The notes: generated from the letters alone by a model not told the origin. A stretch of 64,000 nucleotides of DNA from Paramecium tetraurelia (GCF_000165425.1 NW_001799510.1:281459-345458); one strand, 5' to 3'. Counted from the first letter of the stretch, positions 13,018-25,921 are shown. Numbers and translations are program-made.

Positions 13018-13144
13018 TGTAAATTTTATTTTATAAAATAAAGTGAAAAGGGACTATTTTTATTAATATTTTTATTTCCTATGTTTTCTGGATTTTATAT
13101 TATAATTAATTTTGCGCGACGTTAATTATTTTAACGAATAAATA

Positions 13145-14389
13145 ATGGAAATTAAGTACAACAGATCACTAAGCGGAAGTTCCTGAAAATCAATTGCAAT
13201 AACCCTTAAGAAGAATTACCAAGACCTATATTGAAAACAGAGACCCTGTAAGAAAGAATTTGACCATGTTGTATAATGAAGGTAAATCCATCATGTATAA
13301 AACCAAGACACTCAACAAATCAACAAATCGATGCTTAGTAGCAACAATGACTTAAGAAGGAAAATGATGAATTAAGAGAGAGTGAAGCGATCACTCAATC
13401 AGGATGTATTGGAAGACAAAGAAAATGTGCCCCAACACAAAGGACTCCCCACTAAACTCTATACTTTGCCTCAGGAATTGTAGAACATCACATTGAAGCC
13501 AAAATTTGATCACACCATTCAAGAAAATAAAAATCTGTAAAAGTTTTACACAGAGGAAATATTTTTCTATTTAAAAGAATAAGAAGTATTTAACAATAAA
13601 AATTCATTTAGAAAAAATCAACACCATAAGAATTTTTGAAGAATCACTCAATTCCCAGTAATTTGAGAGCTAAAATGATTGATTGGATGGTTGAAGTACT
13701 GTGCTCTTATAAATGCACCGATTAAACATTCTTCGTTGCTGTGAGAACCTTGGATTTCTATTTTGCAAAAAGTGAAAAGCACATTAGAAGTGTCTGATTT
13801 ACATCTCTGTGGTGTTACATCTATGTTCATTGCTGCCAAATATGAAGAAATTCACCCAATGAAATTATCTGTTGTTTATGAGAAAATAGCTCATAAAAAA
13901 TTAACAACTGATCAAATTAAAAAGAAAGAGAGTGACATTCTCTAAACTATTGGATTTGATCTAGTTGGGGGAACACTATTTGACATGTACAATTTAATTC
14001 TTACTAATTGCTTTATTGAAAGCTAAGCTTGCTTGAGAAAAATTACAAATATTTAAAAAAACTATGTTTGTATCTTTCCAAAATGGTTTTGTTTGATTAT
14101 GAGATTTGCGGCAAGTATAATTATACTTTATTGGCTGCTGCTTTAATTTTTGTTGCATTTAAAATAGTTGAACAATTAGATACTACTTTCAATGCTGATA
14201 GTTAAGTATATAATTTTATCTATTTCATAGATTAAGGATGTTGCTTAAATTATTTAAGTTGATCAAGATTAGTTAGTAGAAGTTGCAGCAAAAATCTTGA
14301 ATTTGGCTAAAAACTTTGAGAAACACTTTCCCAATTTAGAAAATTTAAAAAAATTTAATGGATTTTAGTTAGAAGATGATGAATAATGA
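13145..14389 (+). CDS. Mitotic-type cyclin, reading frame apparently damaged
   Basis: Cyclin-box protein that would activate a CDK. Upstream is a basic N-terminal region ending in KENVPQHKGLPTKLYTL; the cyclin box follows with SNLRAKMIDWMVEVL, TLDFYFAK, SDLHLCGVTSMFIAAKYEE, TDQIKKKESDILQTIGFDL and LAAALIFVAFK; the end is FNGFQLEDDEQ and TGA 14387-14389. Introns of 26 nt (near 13281) and 25 nt (near 14206) fit. Three junctions do not fit normal introns: the ATG at 13145 is out of frame with the first coding patch, a one-base shift lies in the A-run near 13766, and another shift lies between 14000 and 14040 (or a 41-nt intron). Either an eroding paralog or assembly errors in A-runs. The next in-frame ATG is 13266. 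Confidence 0.72.
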
Positions 14390-14473
14390 CATATTAATAT
14401 ATATTACTTTTATAAATAAATATGTGGCAACCAAAAAAAAATATTTCTAATGTACTTCTATATTTTAATAAAT

Positions 14474-14955
14474 CAATCAGCTTTCTTAGTGCTTTCAGTT
14501 GTGTGTTTTTCACCCTTTCCTTTTGTTGACACTTTGGCAGATGCCTTTCTTGCTAACAATTATTTTCTGTCTTCATTGAGGTATGGTTTTGTGATAATGC
14601 ATTATGATGCTCTGATTGGGATTTAGTATGGCATTCCTACAATAACAATTATTAATTTACCATTGGCTTTTGTTCTTGTGAGTTTCTCGATTTAAATAGT
14701 CCACCTCTTTCTATAAACCGAAGAAACTTTACCCTTTGTTCCCTTATGTGTGCCTATGCTCAATTTTACAATCATACCCCTAACAACAGTGACTTCATCA
14801 TCCTTTCTAACTGGCAATGCTCTAACATTGTATTTCTTTCTTAAATCTTTAGATAGATGAGCGCTCATTAATTTATATCTGAGGTTTGATGGTGCTCCTA
14901 ATTGGGCTCTTCTGCCCTTTCTTCTTTAACTTGAAACTTCGACATGGGTTTTCAT
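14474..14955 (-). CDS. RPL26: Ribosomal protein L26 (uL24), large subunit
   Basis: Cytosolic 60S protein near the peptide exit tunnel. ATG is the complement of 14953-14955. Sequence features: [41 protein letters not shown], then the KOW motif [29 protein letters not shown], and a C-terminal Lys-rich extension ([16 protein letters not shown]). Two 24-nt introns (14637-14660 and 14754-14777) are inferred because their removal restores family sequence; both are multiples of three and contain no TGA in frame. About 144 residues. The direct opposite-strand neighbour is the cyclin gene, convergent. Confidence 0.95.
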
Positions 14956-15780
14956 TTTGAAAAAGATTTAATTAAAAATTAATTTTTTGTTTTTTCTTCA
15001 CGAATTTCATGAATTTCATACAATATATTTCCAAATAATACATTTTTATTTAAATACTATTCAAAAAACAATATAATTAAATTTCCTTTCATTCCTTTTA
15101 TTATTACTTTCTTATAAAGGATTATTTAGTAAATATGCATTATTTATGAATAAGACTCTTTATTATATTATTAAAAAACATAAATTGATATTCAATAAAA
15201 TATTAAATAATCTATTATTAAATGATTCTCAAAACTTGATTTTAATATTAAATATGTAACCTAAAAATTATTATGATATTTTATGAACATATTTAATATA
15301 GATTTATATAAATGTAAAATTTAATTCATTTGTTGTTTAATTATTCTGTTAAAATAATAAATATTGTTCAAAAATGAATGGTCTAATAAATATTTCATAA
15401 AAATATAAATAAAATCCAATTGCTTAAATTAATAATTGATTTTTAATCTATATTAAATTCAGGATTGATATTATAACACATAGTTTAAAGAGGCCAAAGT
15501 AAGCACCAATATTGTATGATTAGTTAAGGAAATAAGTAACGCTTAAAAATCCTAAATACAAAGTTTATAAATTATTCCGAAAAACAACTTGAAATCGATA
15601 TTATTAATATTTGATCACTTATTCAATAGATGTTGATGAAGATTTAAGGGTATTGATAAAATTTTTATTCATTTTTTATATTAATAAATTTAGAATAAAA
15701 TATTATATATATAAAGTATGGGTTAGCAAAAGGAAGATGATATGTGAATAGAATTAATTAATTCTGAATGAAAATAAAAC
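14956..15780. other. Long spacer upstream of RPL26
   Basis: About 825 bases between RPL26 (start at its left) and histone H4 (stop at its right), both minus strand, so it should hold the RPL26 promoter near 14956-15060. Most is low-complexity A/T. The part at 15460-15660 has higher complexity; one plus frame reads LKRPKQAPILYDQLRKQ without a start and one minus frame stays TGA-free for over 130 codons with hydrophobic patches. I regard these as a possible gene remnant, not a gene. Confidence 0.4.
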
Positions 15781-16089
15781 TCATGCACCGAATCCATAGA
15801 GTGTTCTTCCTTATCTCTTTAAAGAGTAAACGACATCCATAACAGTGACGGTCTTTCTTCTAGCATGCTCAGTGTATGTGATAGCATCTCTGACAACATT
15901 CTCTAAGAAACTCTTTAAAACATTTCTTGAGTCATCATAGAGGAATGATGAAATTCTCTTGACTCCTCCTCTTCTAGCTAATCTTCTGATAGCAGGTTTT
16001 GTGATTCCTTCAATTGAGGCTTTGTTTGGTTTTCTTGCGTGTCTCTTTGCACTTACTTTACCGATTCCTTTTCCTGATTTTCCAGCCAT
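15781..16089 (-). CDS. H4: Histone H4
   Basis: Core nucleosome histone, intronless, 102 residues, ATG complement of 16087-16089 and TGA complement of 15781-15783. The N-terminal tail ([19 protein letters not shown]) keeps acetylatable lysines in ciliate-type spacing, and the fold is nearly canonical: [66 protein letters not shown]. It departs from usual ciliate H4 at a few places (one residue shorter at the N-terminus, terminal Ala instead of Gly, VMDVVYS instead of AMDVVYA). A longer in-frame upstream ATG exists on this strand but adds a hydrophobic leader with no H4 counterpart, so the start given is preferred. Confidence 0.98.
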
Positions 16090-16390
16090 TTTTGTATATT
16101 TTGAATTGAAATTAATATAATTTAAAAGTGGAGGTTGTATATGGGATAAAAATCCAAATGATGCAAAAATCAGCCAATCAAATTTAACCATAAAAATTGA
16201 TTTTTATTCATTCTAATATTTATATTATGCCTGTTTATTGTTATTGTTTAATTGAATGAATATAAATTGACCAAAATTCGAGAGTATTTTGATTCAAAAG
16301 TAGACATTTCAAATTTTAATTATATTTTATTTACTTTAAAATTATAATTAAAATTAATTAATATAGTAACTAAAATTTTACAAATAAGGT
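16090..16390. promoter_or_regulatory. Histone H4 upstream region
   Basis: About 300 bases between the H4 start and the stop of the next minus-strand gene; presumably holds the H4 promoter. The 110 bases next to the gene are less AT-rich than the remainder. No element identified with confidence. Confidence 0.35.
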
Positions 16391-17398
16391 TCATTTTTGT
16401 TGATTATCATCGTTATTATTAATTTTTGCTCTGCATATGGGACACGAATTATTGCCAAAAAACCATTTTTCAATACAATCAATGTGAAATAAATGTTAGC
16501 ATGGTAGTAAAATACATTGACTTTAAAATGAACAGAGACAAATAGAACAAATATCCTTTGATGTATGTTAAGTATGAACATATTTCATTAAAACAGAACG
16601 ATTTTCTTTTTTGATCTTAAAAATCATCAGTAAAAATCTTATAAGTCTTGGAAGGGAAGTGAACATATTGATAAATAATCGAACTATCATGTCAATTAGA
16701 TTGATAAAGCAATTAATAAAAAGGAATAGTAGTAGTAGAGTCATTGTTATAATCGTGAGTGTAAGTGGTAATGTAATTAATGCAAATTCTGAGAAAATCA
16801 AATATTAATTAACCTTGGATTCTTAGATTATTAAATTAAAATATAACACATAGATCACTATAGTTATAATTAGGACAGTAATAAAAGATTTTCTATGAAA
16901 AATAGTAAATTCCTGAATAAACTTCTTGATTGTCAATTTTGTGGCTACATTAAAATCTACTAATCTTATTTCAACTCTATTCTCTGGATCGATAGTTTTA
17001 TCAGATTTTAATATTTCTAAGAATATTTTCCTTGTGATTGTAGATTTCGATCCAATACACTTAATTTGTTTTTTTGCTTACAATATTAGATATATGCATG
17101 TCAATAATTTGAAAAATAATCCTATTGCAATAAAAACTAATTTGAATTCTAGACTAATGATTAAGACAGTCAAACAACCGAAAAAGGTAATAGCTTCGTA
17201 ACAGCTGAATAAGATGATCGCAGTTTACAGTTTCTTCAAAAAACCTTAAGATCTCGATAAGCAATCTGACTCACTGATGGATTACGCTTTTAAGTAGTTC
17301 AAAAATAACTCCGAGATTTCCTGGGTTTTAGGAAGACCAACATCTCCCGTAGTATCAAGTTTTTCAGAATAATTATTAGAAAGTCTTCTATGGCTCAT
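16391..17398 (-). CDS. Membrane RING-H2 finger protein, likely E3 ubiquitin ligase
   Basis: Intronless, 335 residues, ATG complement of 17396-17398 and TGA complement of 16391-16393. A Ser-rich N-terminus is followed by two hydrophobic segments around residues 75-115 (CLTVLIISLEF, GLFFKLLTCIYLIL), a soluble loop, two more around 195-260 (FITVLIITIVIYVLYF, then TLTIITMTLLLLFLF), and a C-terminal RING-H2: CSICL, CILLPCQHLFHIDCIEKW, CPICR, giving the C-H-H-C ligand order. The architecture is that of membrane-anchored E3 ligases in endoplasmic reticulum or endosomes. Substrate unknown. Confidence 0.86.
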
Positions 17399-17470
17399 AA
17401 ATTAAATTGATAATGAAATATATATTTAAAAGTGTTTCAAATACTTGTTTACTTTTTTATAAACATATTA

Positions 17471-18549
<1,079 letters not shown>

Positions 18550-18654
18550 CGATTATTATAAATTTACAATTATATTAATCAAATATAAAGAGAACTTTTT
18601 ATGAATTAAGTCTGATTGAAGTATAAAATTAGTCATGTTCCTATCTCCAATAAA

Positions 18655-19083
18655 ATGACTGAGACTGTAAGAAACAAAGGCTGTTAATTTGATCGATTCT
18701 GCAAAATAATCAAATTCCAGTGTAATTTAAAAGCCAGAACTTTAATACATGATTTTTAAATCTTTAGTAAACAAATAATTTATCGTCCCTTGATATTTTC
18801 ATTTTAAATACTTTAGAATTTTTAATAAAAACTTAGTTGTATATTAGTTGAACTAATATTAAGTATTATACAAAAATATTATTAGTTTATATGCTTTTCT
18901 TCTTAGATTTATAATTATTTACAGCTAGACATACAGATAAAAAGAATTGGAGAAGAAGTAGATAAAACTTCTGAAATTTTTGAAAATGTATTAAATAGAA
19001 TTTAAAAATAAAATGAGAATATTAAATTGTCCAAATAGCAAAATATCCAATCACTTTACTATTTTTTTGTAAACTATTTTTGA
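18655..19083 (+). CDS. Doubtful gene upstream of the RING gene
   Basis: A plus-strand frame from ATG 18655 to TGA 19081-19083 has 142 codons without TGA. Only its last third looks like protein: IKRIGEEVDKTSEIFENVLN and neighbouring Gln/Lys/Glu-rich sequence. A 21-nt intron (GTAAACTATTTTTGAAAATAG) could bypass the TGA and add another helical patch (LEFLDQIEILNHLQELQMYI), but the extension would run into the next gene. Middle part is low-complexity. Probably a small or truncated gene; exon limits not resolved. Confidence 0.3.
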
Positions 19084-19220
19084 AAATAGCAGTTGATAAA
19101 TTTATACCTTGAATTTTTAGATTAAATTGAGATCTTAAATCATTTGCAGGAACTTCAAATGTATATTTTTGAATTATACAAAAAGATTATTTATAAAAAA
19201 TAATTTTTAAAAAGAACAAA

Positions 19221-20763
19221 ATGTTTCTCTATTTATTTTACTTCTTTGTAACTGGACTTGGAATAAAAGAAATATATATTAATTAGGATTACTTTTATCA
19301 AGGAAAATTTTACAATTTGGAGGATTCTGAATACAGCGTGGTGTAAGAGGTAGAACAAGGAACTCTGTTATTTCAAATTACAAAACCTGACTGTTAGAAA
19401 TATCTTTAGATAGAGTAATAATAATAGTTAATAAAAGATTAATATTCACAACACCAACTGATGGTGATGTCAATTCGTAGTTTACAATTAATCAAAACAG
19501 TCCTCCTTCGGTTTTAGGCAACAAAAGTTTAAATGCTACATATACTGATATGAATGGTGATTATCTCCACAAAAGCTATCAAAACATAGTCATACCCCCA
19601 CTTTCCTATAAATAAGGTGATAAATTTTACATCACAAATTTAATAAGGGAAGAAGGGAAAACTTATTCATATAAGATAAGAATATCACAAAGCAATGATG
19701 TTCCTTGTCCTAACAAATGCACATCAGATTCTTTAGGCTCTTGTTAATTTGGCTCATGTTCATGTAAATTAAATAGAGTCGATTTGGATTGTTCCAAGAT
19801 GGCTACTCCCATCTTGGTAGACAATAAAATGGAAAATGTGACAATAAGTGGAACACAGTATTTCTATTTTCAACAAAAGACTTAGTTAGAAACTATTTAA
19901 TTAGATTTAGAATTCAAAAATGTACTGTTTTCTTAACATTCTTCAATCTTTGTATATATAATGTTTGAAAATTTTGTCTATGGAGTTGCTACCTCCTAAT
20001 TTAATAATTACACCTACTCCCTTTCTCAAGATTCTACAACCTTAACAATATCAGACATTATACCTGTTAAACAATTAAATCATAACTAAGATTTATAGAG
20101 GTAATTATTTAATGTAACTCTAGGTTTAATCGCCTTTTATTAACATTTGTTGTTCCTGGTACAAGTGATCTTAACATTAATATCAGCCTCCCATCTCCAG
20201 ACGCTGGAGCGAATATAAATTAGATTCTTATTTACCTCTTGGTATCTCTAGCTGCCATCTTAGTGCTTACATGGATTATAATTACTCTGATCAGATGTAG
20301 AAGAAATAATAGAACTAGAATATTTCCATTTCCACAATAAGCACCTCTGGAGATATAAAAATAGTAAATCAATTTAGAATAATTTGATTATTATATGGTT
20401 AAAATTCCCTGGTCTTAGTTAGATCATCACCCATTTATTATAGAAAAGAAGATTGACTATAACTAATTTGAAGGTTGTAGTATTTGCTTAAGTGAATATG
20501 GTAAAGATTCAGTATGTAGAGTTACACCTTGTATACATGTATTTCATGCTGACTGTTTATTAGAATGGTTGAAAAATTAAAAAATAAATCCATCGTGTCC
20601 AATGTGTAGAGATGAATTTACAGAATAGAAATTAGAAGAATTTGCATAGTAAATGAATGACTACAAAAAAGCCTAATAATAAAAAAAAAAAAGTATTGTC
20701 AGATATTAAAATGAAAATTCTTTATTGATGATATAAGATGGAATTTAACCGTTGTCTTAATGA
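19221..20763 (+). CDS. Secretory-pathway RING-H2 protein with EGF-like Cys cluster
   Basis: Starts with a signal peptide (MFLYLFYFFVTGLG). The luminal part has a Cys-rich knot near 19708-19795 (CPNKCTSDSLGSCQFGSCSC), EGF-like in spacing. After a predicted intron near 20150 comes a transmembrane helix (ILIYLLVSLAAILVLTWIII) and a cytosolic RING-H2: CSICLSEYGKDSVCRVTPC, then HVFHADCLLEWL and CPMCRDEF. TGA is 20761-20763; about 490 residues. Domain order matches PA-TM-RING/GRAIL-like transmembrane E3 ligases, though I do not see a PA domain. Introns near 19470 and 20105-20150 are required for the frame; exact edges uncertain. Confidence 0.85.
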
Positions 20764-20862
20764 TATAAAGTTGAGAATAAAATGAACATAAAATGAACTT
20801 ATAATAATATATTCTATTATAAATTTTCCATCCAACTATGAGACAATGGTGCAGAACTAGAT

Positions 20863-21018
20863 ATGAGTCTTTAGGAATAACAAAATATATTACCTTTTAA
20901 TTACCCATCTATTCCTGCTAGTATTTTTTAATTTGATGTAGTTGATACTATTTTAGTACTGTCTAAAAGAGTCGACAATTCTTTTGTCTCTAATATTATT
21001 TCTACAGTTCAATAATGA
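20863..21018 (+). CDS. Small unknown protein, 51 residues
   Basis: An intact intronless frame from ATG 20863 to TGA 21016-21018: MSLQEQQNILPFNYPSIPA, then SIFQFDVVDTILVLSKRV and DNSFVSNIISTVQQ. Composition is normal for this genome rather than low-complexity, with a short amphipathic or beta-like core. It sits between two plus-strand genes. No homolog recognised; it could be the 5' exon of something longer. Confidence 0.4.
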
Positions 21019-21252
21019 TATTTATTTAACTTTCTTCCTTTATTAGAAAATCTTATATGAAGTAATCTTAATAATTCAATTCAATATGAATTACTATCCA
21101 ATAGTAATCTTAAGTAAAAGCATAGATATTTTTATTCCCTTAATAGAAGAGCCAATCTTCAATCTTAATAGAATCTATAGATAAACTCTTTTGGAAAACA
21201 TAATTTTATTAGCAATATTAGTTCAATTATTAATATAATTTAATATAAAGAG

Positions 21253-23195
21253 ATGAGGCCAATTTCATCTGCTCTAAAATTAAAAACTAATGATAGTTAA
21301 GAAAAACGACTGAGGAGTGCAGTCTAATTCAAATTAGTAGACTCTTAAAAGTAAGAATTAGTGAATAAATTTGGATAGATTAAAGAATGTACTTATAAAG
21401 CAATCACAAAATTCCTAATAGTCGTTATCACAACAATCGAGATTACAGAGTGGAACAACCTACAACACAACTCAACGAACTGGATATTCTACACACAGAA
21501 TGAATGAAGCAGAATATGATTCAGGTTCTAGCTCTGCTTTTAGAGGTCAAATTAAAATGAGATCAACTTTTCATTCAAGCAGAAACAATCTTATCAGAAG
21601 AGTGGACTCCCAATTTAGTTTAGACAACAAACACGACTCATCGCCACAAGAAACCAATAGAACTGCAATACCAGCACCAAAAAATAGACTCTTTCAATAG
21701 GGCAGCAGATCTCAATAGAAACAATTGATTGTTACCTAAGAAAACATTGACTCTAATGAAGTGAAAAGGAGAATGAAATTCGATCCTTAAGTCAAACAAT
21801 AAGTCATCTATTTTAAAATATTGAATATATCTAATATCGGATTAAAAAATTATCTATTTTACCTTTACAAGTAACAAAAACATTTGATGGATTTGGTCAA
21901 ATCCAAAGCTGAAACTTAAGTAATAATCGCATTTCAATTAGCTAATTGATTTCTCATAACAAATTTTAACATTCTCCATAGGAACCTTATCTCCAATTGC
22001 ACTAATTGAAACCCTTACTTTCGCTGCCTCTATGCTGGAATTAACATCATAACTTGACTGGGCCATCTTTTATCATAATTAAAGCAGAATTATGGCTAAT
22101 TATGCAAAATAAACAATGGATAAATACAAAATGAAATCTTTGATTGGACTAGGAAATTGTTCAATCAAAATGCAACAATATGAGATCGGAATCAAGTTCT
22201 TTAAGAAATGTCTACAATATTCGTGGTTAAACAATGACTTAGATTATGAAAATGAAGTTTACACAAAACTCGGTGTTTGTTATTATTATCTTGGAGACAT
22301 CGAAAAAGTATAACTTTTATTTATCAAGTCTAAATATTATCATGAAAGAGCCATTACTTATGACTATGAAATTGAGACTTCTCCCTTGCGTTAAATGAGT
22401 TCAGATACACTCAAAGTCTTCTTAAATAAAAATTTCAACAGAAATTATGCTGAATCCATAAATACTCCTCTCCTGAATCGATTAAATCTACCTCTTCCTC
22501 AAGATATTTTGTCAATCTCGTAATAAGAAATATAGAATGAATCTCTCACGATGATCAATCCTAGAATCTTTAATGAATCCAAGGCCTCGTCGACAAGAAG
22601 AAGCTCCATCTTTGAAACTAATCCTCATATTAAATTGTTCTCCACAATGTAAGTCGATGGACTAAGAATTCAATAAGAGATTTTATCAACTCAAGAATTT
22701 GAAGTAGAAGTTTATACTCCTAAACATTCATGTAAAACTTTGTGATTTATATTTAATAGTTAAGTCGGAAAGCAAGTGCTTTGATTTTATAAGAAATAAA
22801 AAAATACATCCTTAGGATATTTTTCATGATATCAAATACAAAACTAATCCTTTCATTTTGTAAGATCTTGGAGTGATAAAAGGCTAAAATGATGAAAATC
22901 CTATTGAAAACCCTCAGATATATAAATTACCTTTGGATCAACAGATTGATATTAGACTGAAAAAGAAGATATATGTGGACATACAAACAAAGTTAAAGAA
23001 ATTGATGGATTACAAATATCATACTAAAACATAAATGAGGAATAAAATTCTGGTAGTAATTTAAATTTAATGAAGATTACACACAAAAATGTTGAGAATG
23101 AAAAAAGACATCATGCAGCAGATTAAGTTAAAGTTCTTGAAAATGTATCAAAAAATTTTGTAAATCTTATTGAAAATTTGATTAATTTACAATGA
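21253..23195 (+). CDS. TPR-repeat protein with disordered N-terminus
   Basis: ATG 21253 begins MRPISSALKLKTNDSQEKRL. A 28-nt intron (GTAAGAATT...GGATAG, about 21351-21378) links to a Ser/Gln/Arg-rich region over 21390-21770. The middle holds tetratricopeptide repeats: MKSLIGLGNCSIKMQQYEIG, FFKKCLQYSW, and VYTKLGVCYYYLGDIEKV, continuing to KSKYYHERAI. A 28-nt intron near 22731 joins the C-terminal half (FDFIRNKKIHPQDIFHDIKY, KKKIYVDIQTKLKKLMDYKY), and a further 23-nt intron leads to TGA 23193-23195. TPR proteins scaffold complexes; several with this kind of tail are ciliary. Function otherwise unknown. The segment 21830-22090 needs at least one more intron that I did not fix. Confidence 0.75.
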
Positions 23196-23261
23196 TTTTT
23201 GTATTTGTAAATTTCATACTTTTCATAAAAATTCTTTCAATATATTAACATATTTATAGAG

Positions 23262-24892
23262 ATGTATCCGAGATAAATAAAAAAATAAGACAAGCCAAAG
23301 CAATCCTCCACTATCTCAGATTTCATTCTGAATAAATTAATAAGGGAATTCAGCACCAAACCAATAGATACCGAAGTATTTAATAAATGCTAATTAGCTA
23401 ATTCAATGTTATGTCCATGATTACAGTACTAAATACACCTCCTTTAGTGAAAGTTGCGTAAGGGCTTTGAAAGCTGAGATAAAAGAAGCAGTCAAGAAAT
23501 CACAACTAGAAAAAGAAGCGATAATAAAATCCTTAAAATAGCCATCTAATACTCAATAGTTACAAAATAAGGAAGATAACTAAAACAACGAAAATAACTC
23601 TAAATAGAATACAAAAGCCATTACTTAAGGAGAGGAGCAATAAAAATGTTAAAGCAAGAAAAACCCTGTAGAAATTCCAAGATTAGACTCATTAACATCT
23701 GAAAATAAATAGAAATCTGTTTATCAATTGGAGGATGATGAATTAGACGAATGGGCAGCTATCATTAAACATGATTCAGCCTTGTATTAGAAAGAACAAG
23801 AAGAGAAAAAAAGGAGAGAATAACAATTGAGACACAAATTAAAAGATGACTTAGATAGACAATTAAAAGAGAAGGAGTAGATAAAAAAAGAAGAAGCCTT
23901 GAAAGAAGCTTAATTTAATTATTAACATCAATAAAGGAAATAGGAATTTGAATAATATGAAAAATAGAAAAAAGAATAGATGAAGCTTAAACAAATAGAA
24001 GAAAGGAAATTAAGAGATGAGTAAGTGCAATAAGAGAAGCATAAAAGGTAACTCTTATAATCTATTGGATTAGGAGGGAAAGTTAGAAGCAATCAAAATT
24101 GTAAGATGATGAGATGCTCTAGTAGCTAAAAAATGAAATAAGTAGAGAATCTTAAGAATTAAATAAAAAGAGATAGGAATAAAAGGATAAATTTTAATAG
24201 ATATTGAAGGAGAATGAATAGTTGCGTCATAAGGTAAAATTATTAGAATAAAAATAGGCATAAGAGGAACTGAAACTGTAAAAGGAAATAGATACTAAAT
24301 TGTAATAATAATAATTATAGAAAATGATATAAGATGACGAAAGAAGAGAATAATAAAAGAGGGATAGGGACGATAAAATCAAATAATTCATGAGTAATTA
24401 CAGTCATTAGGTGTTGAGTAAATAAAAGGAAAATGAAGAGAATGAAGGAAAGTATATGTTGGAGTAATTAAAAAAATAAGAAGAATAAGATAAACAACAA
24501 TAGTAATATAAGAAATTAAAGGAAAAAGAGAAAATGGAATTAGTGAAACAATAATTGTAATTGCAAATTTAACAGAAATAACAGAAAAAATTATCAGAAG
24601 AGGAAGAATAAAAGTTGCTATTACTCAAACAACAATTAGATCTCATGAATCACTCTTAAAAAGAAAAAGAAAAATAACTTGTAACTTATTGTAGTTTATT
24701 TTAGTCTATCAAAAATAATTATAAATAAAACTAAGAGGATATTAAGAAATAAATTGAAGAAAGTAAAAATAAGAGTGCTCATGAAAAAATGTCTAATATG
24801 GAACTATTACATAATAAATCTTTATTGAAGAATATTGCATAAGAATAGGCTGTGAAGACCAAGTTTAGAAAGGTGAATGTGTCAATGAAATG
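23262..24892 (+). CDS. Long charged coiled-coil protein
   Basis: ATG 23262 (MYPRQIKKQDKPKQSS), TGA 24890-24892, a single predicted 22-nt intron near 23378, about 535 residues. The first 90 residues look folded (FSTKPIDTELIQCYVHDYST, SFSESCVRALKAEIKEAV); a Gln/Asn-rich linker follows, then an acidic motif (LEDDELDEWAAIIKHD) and about 300 residues of almost pure E/K/Q/R/L coiled coil rich in TAA and TAG glutamines. Similar architecture occurs in ciliary and basal-body structural proteins, but no family is recognised. Confidence 0.7.
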
Positions 24893-24982
24893 ATAGATTT
24901 ATTAGAATTTGATTCAAAAATATGGTTTTGTTTTTTATTTTTATAGTAATAATATATAAGAATAAATAAATATTATTCCGCA

Positions 24983-25576
24983 ATGAATTAGAAAAGCAAT
25001 AAGGTTTCTCCATCTCAGAAGTCAATAGGATTTAGATTTAATTGTGCCATCAATTTAGAGCTGCTTAAAAAATCAACTAGAATGGCATTACTCAAAACGA
25101 AGTATCAGTTTCCTGAAGAATCAGATCGAATGAAAATGAAGAAAAGAACCATAATCATTGGCAAAAATTAATTAGACTCAGAAAAGAAGCTGTCTCCTTT
25201 TAAAATCAAATTTTTAGATATTATAAAAACAAGATGTAGTTCAATTACTGATGATAATAATTAAATGGCAAATAAGATGGTTTTCTAAAAATACTCGAAG
25301 CAATTAGATAATATTAACTACGGTAATCCTTAGATTTTTTAGTCGATTCCCTCATAAAAAGATTCATGTGATAATTTGATTTTCCCTTTTCAAAAGTCGA
25401 TTTATCCATAAAGGAAACTAGTTAGAAAACACAGAGCAGAGACTTAATATACAATTAATAGTTCGATTAATTAACCAAGTCCAAATCTCGAAAAAATAAA
25501 GGTCAAGTCTCTAATAGCCATATAAGAGAGATTCGGAGCTACGGGTTGGGAAGTCGAACCATCAGATGACTTTTGA
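24983..25576 (+). CDS. Unknown intronless protein, 197 residues
   Basis: ATG 24983 to TGA 25574-25576 with no intron. Basic N-terminal half (MNQKSNKVSPSQKSIGFRF, MALLKTKYQFPEESDRMKM, KKRTIIIGK), Ser/Gln-rich middle with a Lys/Arg patch (PQRKLVRKHRAE) and a distinctive acidic end (SLIAIQERFGATGWEVEPSD). No transmembrane segment. The C-terminal ERFGATGWEV box looks conserved enough to be a binding motif. No family recognised. Confidence 0.65.
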
Positions 25577-25921
25577 ATATTGTAATTAAACTCTTTAAAA
25601 TCTTAGAAATTACCATATTTTTGTAATTTTAATTATTTCAAATTTGAGTAATTTAAAAATAATAATATTGACATTCTTAATCGATCTCTGATAATATGAA
25701 ATAAATAGGTTGAGTTTCTAGTGTTTTGAATCTCTTATTATTGAGAGACTTCTATTTATATAAATTAGCATTAAGAATTTATGAAATATTTTTATAAAGG
25801 TCAAATTAGTATTTCATTCATAAAATCTCAATTATGCAGGAATTTTCAGCATTGATTGTGTAAGGTTTAATGATATTAATAAATATATAAAAATTCATTC
25901 ATCATTCAGAGTTTACTTTGT
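25577..25921. other. Spacer between two plus-strand genes
   Basis: About 345 AT-rich bases between two intronless unknown genes; presumably the promoter of the second. No gene or RNA seen. Confidence 0.5.

Noticed and set aside
13756-13784. A 16-nt intron in the cyclin box
   Set aside because: Shorter than other introns here and its removal would delete several residues of a conserved helix; a one-base indel in the A-run explains the family sequence better.
16568-17201. Plus-strand frames opposite the membrane RING protein
   Set aside because: The minus strand has a single intronless 335-residue frame with four hydrophobic segments and a complete RING-H2.
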